A stretch of DNA of 25,040 nt from F23-B02 sp963620985 (lineage in GTDB: Bacteria > Bacillota > Clostridia > Oscillospirales > Oscillospiraceae). The position numbers and the translations under genes were made by a program. Location of the stretch: assembly GCA_963620985.1 (NCBI GenBank), contig CAVFCI010000029.1, positions 1 through 25,040 of the forward strand, given 5' to 3'. Within the stretch, counting starts at the first letter, position 1. Each line of letters starts with the position of its first letter. Shown piece by piece: positions 13,903 through 20,985 of the stretch. Under the pieces are notes generated by a model that was not told the DNA's origin, made no database searches, and saw nothing but the letters and a program-made list of their open reading frames with translations.

Positions 13903-15085
13903 ATTTAAAAAGCTGTTCACTCCGCTTACGGTCGTTGTGCTCGCGGTAATGCTGACGGTGAATATGTACGCGGCGTTCACGCATCAGGGCGTGTTTTACG
14001 CAGGAGAACGGCGGTCGGAGCTTTACGAATTGAAGGCGAGAGGGAGCGAAATGCGCGGCGCGATAGACGATGAGTGGATAGCCGCACGCAATGCCGAGGT
14101 GCAGGCTGTCCTGAGCGCTCCGGAGTATCAGAAAAACGAGGAGGAGCTCGAGGAGCTTCGCCGCCATATGCGCGAGGAGGGCTTATCCGAAGCACTGATC
14201 GAGGAGCAGCTTGCAGTGCCGTATAATCGCCTGAACGCCGAGGGAATCGGCAAATACGAACAGACAGAGCCGTATATCGTTGCCGCGAATTTTTATAATC
14301 ATGCAGAGAGTAAAAAGCAGGATCTCCTTGAGGAATACGCCGGTGACGAGGCCGTGTGCACGGACATAACGGAGCGCTACGACCGGCTCATAAACGACTT
14401 CACGGCCTTTTACGACTACTCTCTTGCCTACGAAAATATTCAGTACGCCGCAGCGAATATGCTCCATCTCACGATAGGCATACCGGTGCTCGTCGGCCTT
14501 GCACCGCTGTTTGCCCGCGAGCGGGCGCGCAGGACCGACGCGCTGCTGCTGTCGTCAAAGAGAGGCAGGCACGAGCTTGCACGGGCAAAGATCTGCGCCG
14601 GAGCGCTGTTTGCAGCTCTCGTGTGGCTGATAATGGCGGCATCCGTCACGATCTATGCGCTGCTGTTCTTCGGCACGCAGGGCTACGGCGGACTGTGGCA
14701 GTCGTTCACGGACATAACATCGCCGCAGCTATGGACGGTCGGGCAGGCGGTCGTGATAGAACTGCTTACCTGTCTTGCCGGCACGCTGTTTTTCGCCTTC
14801 GCCGTGATGCTCATCTCGGAGCTTTCGCGCAGCATGTTCCTTGCGGTAATACTCGCGGCCACACTGCTGCTAACGCCGATGTTTCTCGACCTGACAGCGA
14901 AAACGGCGGTGTTTCTGCCGACCTTTATCATGCGCGGCGTGGCGATATGGTCGAGCTATCTTCCGTCGAAGCTCTTCGGCAGCGTTGTACCGAGGCAGTA
15001 CCTCGCCCTTGCGGCTGCGGCTGTGCTCAGCGCCGCCTGTGCTGCCGCCTCCGTGCGGGTATTTGCCTCCTCGCAGGCAAGGTAA
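13883..15085 (+). CDS. ABC-2-type permease with large extracytoplasmic domain
   Basis: 400 residues from ATG 13883, with AGGAG seven bases upstream. The frame opens 14 codons earlier, but that start lies inside the ATPase gene without a ribosome site. One N-terminal helix (about 15-32) is followed by a hydrophilic stretch of about 155 residues (33-188), rich in Glu, Arg and Tyr with coiled-coil-like text around EELEELRRHMREEG. A membrane bundle follows: about 190-209, 236-262, 288-312, 316-333 and 371-392. The loop ARERARRTDALLLSSKRGRH (211-230) matches the ABC-2 coupling-helix pattern. The outer domain probably contacts the substrate or the cell envelope. Last gene of the sigma operon; an intrinsic terminator follows 25 bases later. 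Confidence 0.85.
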   Translation: MDLIKLEFKKLFTPLTVVVLAVMLTVNMYAAFTHQGVFYAGERRSELYELKARGSEMRGAIDDEWIAARNAEVQAVLSAPEYQKNEEELEELRRHMREEGLSEALIEEQLAVPYNRLNAEGIGKYEQTEPYIVAANFYNHAESKKQDLLEEYAGDEAVCTDITERYDRLINDFTAFYDYSLAYENIQYAAANMLHLTIGIPVLVGLAPLFARERARRTDALLLSSKRGRHELARAKICAGALFAALVWLIMAASVTIYALLFFGTQGYGGLWQSFTDITSPQLWTVGQAVVIELLTCLAGTLFFAFAVMLISELSRSMFLAVILAATLLLTPMFLDLTAKTAVFLPTFIMRGVAIWSSYLPSKLFGSVVPRQYLALAAAAVLSAACAAASVRVFASSQAR

Positions 15086-15110
15086 ATAAATTGCAGACAG
15101 CAGATATCGG

Positions 15111-15139
15111 AAATGCCCGGACTCGTTCCGGGCATTTTT
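15111..15139 (+). terminator. Intrinsic terminator of the sigma/ABC operon
   Basis: ATGCCCGGA (15113-15121) pairs with TCCGGGCAT (15127-15135) around a five-base loop, extended by AA/TT, with a T run to 15139. Confidence 0.88.
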
Positions 15140-15171
15140 GCTGCGCTTATCTGCGGCAGAAAATTTTACAG

Positions 15172-15200
15172 TTGTAATCGGGCGGATACTTTGTTATAAT
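15172..15200 (+). promoter_or_regulatory. Strong promoter of the gdpP-rplI-dnaB block
   Basis: TTGTAA (15172-15177), a 17-bp spacer, and a perfect TATAAT (15195-15200). It lies directly after the ABC-operon terminator and 35 bases before the gdpP ATG. Confidence 0.8.
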
Positions 15201-15235
15201 TTAATATCTATAAGTATTGCTGTAGGAAACGGAAA

Positions 15236-17224
15236 ATGAAAAACTCACAGAGAATATTTGAACCGAATACAAGACCGTTCGTGTTTTTCCTGATAGTGTT
15301 CGCCATAGCGTCGCTCGTCACGAAAAACTTCTACCTCGCCGCGGCGGAGGGCGTCGTTATCCTTGCGCTTATCATCTACTCGGTGATAACGCGCTCGCGC
15401 CGCCGCAAGGCGCTGCTTGCGTATATCGAGTCTGTCACCTACGACGCGGAAACGGCAAAGAACAACACGCTGCTCAACTTTCCGCTGCCCATCGTCGTGT
15501 TCAGGCTTGACGACTCGCGCATCATCTGGGGCAACGAGATGTTCTTTTCCATAAGCGGACTGTCCGGCTCGCGCACGGACATAAGCCTTGCCGAGCTCAT
15601 TCCAGAGTTCTCCGGCAAGTGGCTCATGGAGGGCAAGACGAAAAGCCCCGACCTTTTCGAGCTCAAGGACAGAAAATATCAGATATGCGGCAATATCGTC
15701 CGCTCAGGCGGAGACAATGACCAGCACTTTATGGCCATAGCCTACTGGATCGACGTTACAGAGTACGAAAATATCCGCGATGAGTACGAAAGGTCAAAGC
15801 CCGTCGCCGCGATACTGACGATCGACAACTACGAGGAGCTGATGAAAAACCAGCCCGAGCGCGTCAGGAACGACCTGCGCGACGCTGTCGGCGATAAGCT
15901 TGACCAGTGGGGAGCGGACACCAACGGCATCATCATAAGATATGACCGCGACAGATATCTGTTTCTGTTCGAGGATCGCTACATGCAGGGAATCCTCGAT
16001 AAAAAGTGCGACATACTCAGCGAGGTGCATCAGGTCGTGAGCCCCAGCGGTATCCACGCGACACTGTCCATAGGCATAGGGCGCAACGCCGAAAGCGTCA
16101 ACGAGGCGCTGCAATTTGCGTCCCTTGCCGTCGAGATGGCGCTCTCTCGCGGCGGCGATCAGGCCGTTATAAAAAACAAATTCAGCTTTGACTTCATCGG
16201 CGGCAAGGCCGGAGAGGTCGAGTCGAGCAACAAGGTGCGCTCGCGTGTTATGGCAAACGCGCTCGAATCGCTCATAAAGGATGCCTCGCGTGTGCTCGTC
16301 ATGGGGCATAAGTTCAGCGATATGGACAGCATCGGCGGCGCAGTCGGCGTGTGCAGCCTTGCCCGCAAAAACGGCAAGAGCGCGCTTATCGTTGCCGACA
16401 CGGAGAAGAGCTCGGCAAAGCCGCTGATAAAGCTGCTGCGCGAAAGCCCCGAATATAAGGAGGCCTTCATAAGCGCTCAGGAGGCCATCATGATAGCCGA
16501 CGGCAAGACGCTGCTCGTCGTGGTCGATACAAACCGCCCCGAGCAGGTCGAGGATCTGCGCCTTCTGCAGTCGTGCAACCATGTTGCGGTCATCGACCAT
16601 CACCGCCGCGCCGCGACTTACATAGACAGAGCCGACCTCAGCTTCATAGAGCCCTATGCTTCGTCTGTGTGTGAGCTCATGACTGAGATAGTCGAGATGT
16701 GCAGCGACGAGCCTAAGCTTCTGCGCTGCGAGGCTGAGGCGATACTGGCAGGCATCGTTCTCGATACGAAAAGCTTCACCATACGCACGGGCGACCGTAC
16801 CTTTGACGCTGCGGCCTATCTTCGCCGCGCCGGAGCGGACACCGTGGCCGTCAAAAAGCTTATGCAGAACGGCATGGAGCAGACAGTCGCAAAATATAAG
16901 ATCCTCCAGCGGGCGCAGCTTTACCGCAGCGTAATGGCCATTGCCGTGCCCGAAACGCCGCAGAACAGGATAGTCGCGGCGCAGGCGGCGGACGAGCTGC
17001 TGAACGTCGCGGGAGTTGATGCCTCCATGGTCATGTATCCGACCGAGGACGGCGGCGTGTTCGTCTCGGCGCGCTCGATCGGCGATGTGAACGTGCAGCT
17101 TATAATGGAAAAGCTCGGCGGCGGCGGAAACCGCGCGGCTGCCGCGGCGCAGATAAGCGGGCTGACGCTCCAGGAGGCGGTGGAAAAGCTGTACGCCGCC
17201 ATTGATGAGTATATTGATTCGTGA
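15236..17224 (+). CDS. gdpP: Cyclic-di-AMP phosphodiesterase GdpP (DHH/DHHA1)
   Basis: 662 residues, the usual GdpP length. Two N-terminal membrane helices (about 13-29 and 33-51), a PAS-like segment (about 75-175), a degenerate GGDEF domain (about 185-315, no GGDEF motif), then the DHH domain. DHH metal ligands are visible: D362 and D364 in SDMDSIGGA, D431 in VVDTNRP, DHH at 454-456, and D510 in GIVLDTKSF. DHHA1 ends with GGGGNRAAAAAQ (628-639). The family hydrolyses c-di-AMP to pApA and so controls potassium and osmotic balance, cell-wall integrity and beta-lactam tolerance. The gene order gdpP-rplI-dnaB is conserved in Firmicutes. An oddity is Asn632 where characterised GdpP proteins usually have His (GGGGH). 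Confidence 0.95.
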   Translation: MKNSQRIFEPNTRPFVFFLIVFAIASLVTKNFYLAAAEGVVILALIIYSVITRSRRRKALLAYIESVTYDAETAKNNTLLNFPLPIVVFRLDDSRIIWGNEMFFSISGLSGSRTDISLAELIPEFSGKWLMEGKTKSPDLFELKDRKYQICGNIVRSGGDNDQHFMAIAYWIDVTEYENIRDEYERSKPVAAILTIDNYEELMKNQPERVRNDLRDAVGDKLDQWGADTNGIIIRYDRDRYLFLFEDRYMQGILDKKCDILSEVHQVVSPSGIHATLSIGIGRNAESVNEALQFASLAVEMALSRGGDQAVIKNKFSFDFIGGKAGEVESSNKVRSRVMANALESLIKDASRVLVMGHKFSDMDSIGGAVGVCSLARKNGKSALIVADTEKSSAKPLIKLLRESPEYKEAFISAQEAIMIADGKTLLVVVDTNRPEQVEDLRLLQSCNHVAVIDHHRRAATYIDRADLSFIEPYASSVCELMTEIVEMCSDEPKLLRCEAEAILAGIVLDTKSFTIRTGDRTFDAAAYLRRAGADTVAVKKLMQNGMEQTVAKYKILQRAQLYRSVMAIAVPETPQNRIVAAQAADELLNVAGVDASMVMYPTEDGGVFVSARSIGDVNVQLIMEKLGGGGNRAAAAAQISGLTLQEAVEKLYAAIDEYIDS

Positions 17225-17248
17225 TATTTCACGGGAAAGGAATAAAAC

Positions 17249-17695
17249 ATGAAAGTCATATTCAACGTTGATGTCAGAGGTCAGGGCAAGAAGGGCGAGC
17301 TCAAGGAGGTATCCGACGGCTACGCACGCAACTACCTTCTGCCGAGAAAGCTCGCAAGCGAGGCTACGGTCGATAATATAAACGCGCTCAAGCTCAAGGA
17401 AAAGGCGAAGGCAGCTCAGATAGCGCGTGAAAAGGCCGAGGCCGAGGCGAATGCAAAGAAGCTCGGCGAGATCACCGTCACGGTACGCGCAAGAGCCGGC
17501 GATAAGGGCAAGCTCTTCGGCTCGGTCACCTCGCAGGAGATAAGCGACGCACTGCGCGAGCAGCACGGCATCGAGATAGAGAAGAACAAGATAGTCCAGC
17601 CCGAGCCCATCAAGACCTTCGGAGCGTTTCAGGTCAAGGCAAAGCTCGGCTATGAGATATCCGGCACGATAAACGTGCTCGTCATCGAAGCATAA
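17249..17695 (+). CDS. rplI: 50S ribosomal protein L9
   Basis: 148 residues, normal for bL9. The conserved N-domain reads MKVIFNVDVRGQGKKGELKE then VSDGYARNYLLPRKLA, the 23S-rRNA-binding part. A long charged connecting helix (about 45-75, KEKAKAAQIAREKAEAEANAKK) follows, then the C-domain with GKLFGSVTSQEI. L9 sits at the base of the L1 stalk and affects frame maintenance. AAAGGA precedes the ATG. It lies 24 bases after gdpP and 31 bases before dnaB without terminators, so it is cotranscribed. Confidence 0.97.
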   Translation: MKVIFNVDVRGQGKKGELKEVSDGYARNYLLPRKLASEATVDNINALKLKEKAKAAQIAREKAEAEANAKKLGEITVTVRARAGDKGKLFGSVTSQEISDALREQHGIEIEKNKIVQPEPIKTFGAFQVKAKLGYEISGTINVLVIEA

Positions 17696-17726
17696 GAAAT
17701 AAGTAAGCGGCAGCAGGAGTTGAAGC

Positions 17727-19070
17727 ATGGAAGAATTATTGGGCAGACAAGCGCCGCACTCGGCAGCGGCTGAGCAGGCGGTCATAGGCTCGATGCTGAT
17801 AGACACGCGCTGCATCCCCGACGTTATCGAGCGGCTGCACGGTGCGGAGTTCTATATAAAACAGAACAGAGATATATTTGAGACTGTCTATGCCATGTTC
17901 TCCTACGGGCAGACGATAGACCCCGTCACGGTGCTCGACCAGATGAAGGTGCGCGGCGTGTATTCCGAGGCAAGTCCGGCATATATCGCCGAGCTCATGC
18001 GCATAACGCCGACGGCGGCAAACGTGCTCGAATACGCCGCCATCGTGCGCGACAGGGCGCTGCTGCGAAACCTTGCCTCGGCAGCAGACGAGATAAACAA
18101 TCTCGTCTATGAGGGCTCGGGCGAGGCGGAGAACATCCTTGAAGCGGCAGAGAGCAAGATCTATGCCCTGCGTCAGGGACGCAATATCGGCGGACTTATG
18201 CCGATATCGACCGTCGTGCAGACCGTGTACGAGAATATATCCGAGGCCGCGTCCAGCGGCAAGACCATCCCGGGTCTGTCCACGGGCCTGAAGGATCTCG
18301 ATAAATTCATCCTCGGCCTGAACAGGGGCGAGCTTATACTCATAGCCGCGCGCCCTGCAATGGGTAAAACGAGCATCGCGCTCAACATAGCCATGGACGT
18401 TGCCAAAAATTCGGACAAGACCGTAGCCGTGTTCTCGCTTGAGATGAGCCGCGAGCAGCTCGTCAGCCGCCTTCTTGCACGCGAGGCATCAGTCCCGTCG
18501 CAGAATATGCTCACGGGGCAGCTGAGCCCCGACGAGTGGCGCCGTCTTGCTTCGGCGGCGCAGATGGTCAGCGCGACGGACATGCGCATCGACGACAACT
18601 CCATGCTCACCGTCGCCGACATGAACGCCCAGTGCCGCAGACTTTCAAATCTCGGCCTTGTCGTCATCGACTATCTTCAGCTAATGCAGTCGGCAGGCGG
18701 CAAGAGCAGCTATAACGAGAACCGCCAGCAAGCGGTCAGCGATATAAGCCGCATGCTCAAGATAATGGCAAAGGAGCTCAACGTTCCCGTAATATGCCTC
18801 AGCCAGCTCAACCGCGCCGCCGTCGGCAGGAGTGATAAGCGCCCCATGCTCAACGACCTGCGCGATTCCGGAGCTATCGAGCAGGATGCCGACGTTGTCA
18901 TCGGCCTGCACCGCGAGGGCTATTACGATCAGGAAAGCTCCGACCCGTATCTGGCGGAGGCCATAGTTCTCAAAAACCGCAAGGGTCAGACGGGTACGGT
19001 GTATCTGCAATGGCTGCCAGAGTTTACGAGCTTCGGCAACCGCTCGGCAAAAACCGATGACGATTATTGA
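17727..19070 (+). CDS. dnaB: Replicative DNA helicase DnaB (DnaC in Bacillus naming)
   Basis: 447 residues, full length. N-terminal domain (PHSAAAEQAVIGSMLID), linker, then the RecA-like ATPase: GLSTGLKDLDKF (183-194), Walker A ARPAMGKT (208-215), SLEMS (237-241), IDYLQLM (314-320), SQLNRAAVGRSDKRPMLNDL (359-378), and SGAIEQDADVV (381-391). The ring-shaped hexamer unwinds DNA at the fork and recruits primase. AGGAG sits eight bases before ATG. No intein or insertion is visible, which is worth stating because dnaB is a common intein host. The 3' end overlaps tilS by 14 bases. Confidence 0.97.
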   Translation: MEELLGRQAPHSAAAEQAVIGSMLIDTRCIPDVIERLHGAEFYIKQNRDIFETVYAMFSYGQTIDPVTVLDQMKVRGVYSEASPAYIAELMRITPTAANVLEYAAIVRDRALLRNLASAADEINNLVYEGSGEAENILEAAESKIYALRQGRNIGGLMPISTVVQTVYENISEAASSGKTIPGLSTGLKDLDKFILGLNRGELILIAARPAMGKTSIALNIAMDVAKNSDKTVAVFSLEMSREQLVSRLLAREASVPSQNMLTGQLSPDEWRRLASAAQMVSATDMRIDDNSMLTVADMNAQCRRLSNLGLVVIDYLQLMQSAGGKSSYNENRQQAVSDISRMLKIMAKELNVPVICLSQLNRAAVGRSDKRPMLNDLRDSGAIEQDADVVIGLHREGYYDQESSDPYLAEAIVLKNRKGQTGTVYLQWLPEFTSFGNRSAKTDDDY

Positions 19071-20397
19071 TTTTGTTAGGGAAAACGCGCTGATAGCGTC
19101 CGGCGACCGCGTCCTGTGCGCGGTGTCCGGCGGCGCGGACTCCATGTGTCTGCTGCACTATCTATCGGAAAACGCCGGAGCGCTCGGCATCACCGTGTGC
19201 GCTGCAAGCTTTGACCATATGATGCGCGGCGAGGAGTCGGCCTCCGACTGCCGCTTCGTAGCAAGGTTCTGCGCAGAGCGCGGCATAGAGTGCATCACCG
19301 GCAGCGGCGATGTGCGCGAGCTTGCGCAAAGCAGCGGCATGAGCGAGGAGGAGGCGGCGCGGAAGCTCAGGTATGAGTTTCTGGAGACTGCCGCAAAAAG
19401 CCTCGGCTGCAATGTCATCGCCACGGCGCATAACGCAAACGACAACGCCGAAACGCTGCTGTTCAATTTAACGCGAGGCGGCGGCCTGAAGGGGCTGTGC
19501 GGCATACCGCCGAGGCGCGGCAGCATCGTCCGTCCGCTGCTTGGCTCGACGCGGCGCGAGATCGAGGAATATAATGCGGCTCACGGCATAGAGCATGTGA
19601 GCGATAAGACCAATTTCAGCGACGATTATACGCGCAATGTCCTGCGCCACCATGTAACGCCGGTGCTCGAGCGCATAAACCCCGCGTTCTTCGCGGCCTG
19701 CTCCCGCACGAGCCGGCTCCTGCGGGAGGATGAGGAATGCCTCGGCGCAATGGCTCAGAAGGCCTATGATGAGCATTACAGCGCCGGAACGTTTCCGGCA
19801 GACGAGCTGCTGGCGCTTCCAAAGCCTGTTGCTATGCGCGTCCTGCGCCTTATCTGCGGCAGGTCGCTGAGCTTTGCCCACGCGCAGGCTGTGTACGGCA
19901 TTGCCTCGTCAAGCGAATATAAATGCGCCGATATAAACGGAATGCGCGTTGCCTGCGACAGGGGAGTGCTCCGCTTCGGAGACGGCGGACAGACCGCTGT
20001 CGAGCCGGTTTTGCTCAAGATAGGCTCCGTACAGACCGTTATGGGCGGTGAATTTGAGGTAAAAAGCGAAATAATCGACTCATGCAGCGAAATTTTCCGA
20101 TCATTTAATATTTTATACTTTAATTACGACAATATTTGTGGTAGCATATCCTTTACGTCACGAAGAGCAGGCGACAGGATACGCCTTGCCGGCAGAGGCT
20201 GCACGAAAAGCCTGAAGGATCTTTTCTCCGAGGCAAGGCTCAGCCGCCGCGAGCGCGAGACGAGGCCGGTGCTGCGCGACGAAAAGGGCGTCATAGCCGT
20301 TTACGGCTTCGGCGCTGCTGAAAGATGTATTGCACGCCCCGGGGACAAGGTCCTTCGGGTGACAATAAATAAAACAAACCGTACGGGGGACAATTAA
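19057..20397 (+). CDS. tilS: tRNA(Ile)-lysidine synthase TilS
   Basis: 446 residues. The PP-loop ATP-binding motif SGGADS is at 24-29, followed by AASFDHMMRGEESASDCRF and the conserved ATAHNANDNAETLLFNLTRGGGLKGLCGIPP, all typical of TilS. A middle helical domain and the TilS C-terminal domain (ISFTSRRAGDRIRL, CTKSLKDLFSEARL, about 363-435) follow. The enzyme attaches lysine to C34 of the CAU-anticodon isoleucine tRNA, so that it reads AUA; it is essential. The ATG lies inside dnaB (14-base overlap), so translation is probably coupled. The order tilS-hpt-ftsH matches Bacillus. An AT-rich patch near 20085-20150 separates the middle and C-terminal domains. Confidence 0.95.
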   Translation: MTIIDFVRENALIASGDRVLCAVSGGADSMCLLHYLSENAGALGITVCAASFDHMMRGEESASDCRFVARFCAERGIECITGSGDVRELAQSSGMSEEEAARKLRYEFLETAAKSLGCNVIATAHNANDNAETLLFNLTRGGGLKGLCGIPPRRGSIVRPLLGSTRREIEEYNAAHGIEHVSDKTNFSDDYTRNVLRHHVTPVLERINPAFFAACSRTSRLLREDEECLGAMAQKAYDEHYSAGTFPADELLALPKPVAMRVLRLICGRSLSFAHAQAVYGIASSSEYKCADINGMRVACDRGVLRFGDGGQTAVEPVLLKIGSVQTVMGGEFEVKSEIIDSCSEIFRSFNILYFNYDNICGSISFTSRRAGDRIRLAGRGCTKSLKDLFSEARLSRRERETRPVLRDEKGVIAVYGFGAAERCIARPGDKVLRVTINKTNRTGDN

Positions 20398-20400
20398 AAG

Positions 20401-20940
20401 ATGAATAACGATATAGAGAGAGTGTTCTTCACAGCGGATGAGATCGAGGAGAAGGTAGCTGCCCTCGGCGAGCAGATATCCAGCGACTTCGACGGTAAGA
20501 ATCCGCTGTTTGTCGGCGTTCTGAAGGGCTGCTTCGTGTTCATGGCCGATCTCATGCGCCATGTCAGCATTCCCTGCTCGATGGACTTCATGGCCGTTTC
20601 GTCCTACAAGGGCGGCACGAGCTCCACGGGCGCGGTCGAGATACACAAGGATCTCGGGCAGAACATCGAAGGCCGCCATATCATAATCATCGAGGATATC
20701 CTCGACAGCGGCAACACCCTGAACTATCTGCAAAGCTATCTCATGACGAGAAAGCCCGCGTCGATAACCATTGCTGCGCTTATGGATAAGCCCTCGCGCA
20801 GAGTCGCCCCCGTTTATGCAAAATATTCATGCTTTGAGGTGCCCGATGAATTTGTTGTCGGCTACGGTCTCGATTATGACGAGCAGTACCGCAACCTACC
20901 CTTTATCGGCGTGCTCAAGCCGGAGATATATACGAAATAA
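20401..20940 (+). CDS. hpt: Hypoxanthine phosphoribosyltransferase
   Basis: 179 residues, standard length. Type I PRTase features: FVGVLKGCFVFMADLMRH (about 38-55), MAVSSYKGG, the PRPP-binding motif IIIIEDILDSGNTL with its acidic pair, a short flexible loop region before it, and the C-terminal DEFVVGYGLDYDEQYRNLPFIGVL typical of HPRT. It salvages hypoxanthine and guanine to IMP and GMP using PRPP in the cytoplasm. It starts three bases after the tilS stop, with GGGGGA upstream. In Bacillus, HprT and TilS together also regulate ftsH; the same adjacency is kept here. Confidence 0.96.
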   Translation: MNNDIERVFFTADEIEEKVAALGEQISSDFDGKNPLFVGVLKGCFVFMADLMRHVSIPCSMDFMAVSSYKGGTSSTGAVEIHKDLGQNIEGRHIIIIEDILDSGNTLNYLQSYLMTRKPASITIAALMDKPSRRVAPVYAKYSCFEVPDEFVVGYGLDYDEQYRNLPFIGVLKPEIYTK

Positions 20941-20985
20941 TTCAGGCACGGATGAAATGCTTCCTGTCTAAAAGGACGTGATTAA

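Noticed and set aside
15794..17815. 673-residue open frame antisense to gdpP and rplI
   Set aside because: It crosses two well-conserved plus-strand genes, has no ribosome site, and its composition is that of a reverse-strand shadow in GC-rich coding DNA.
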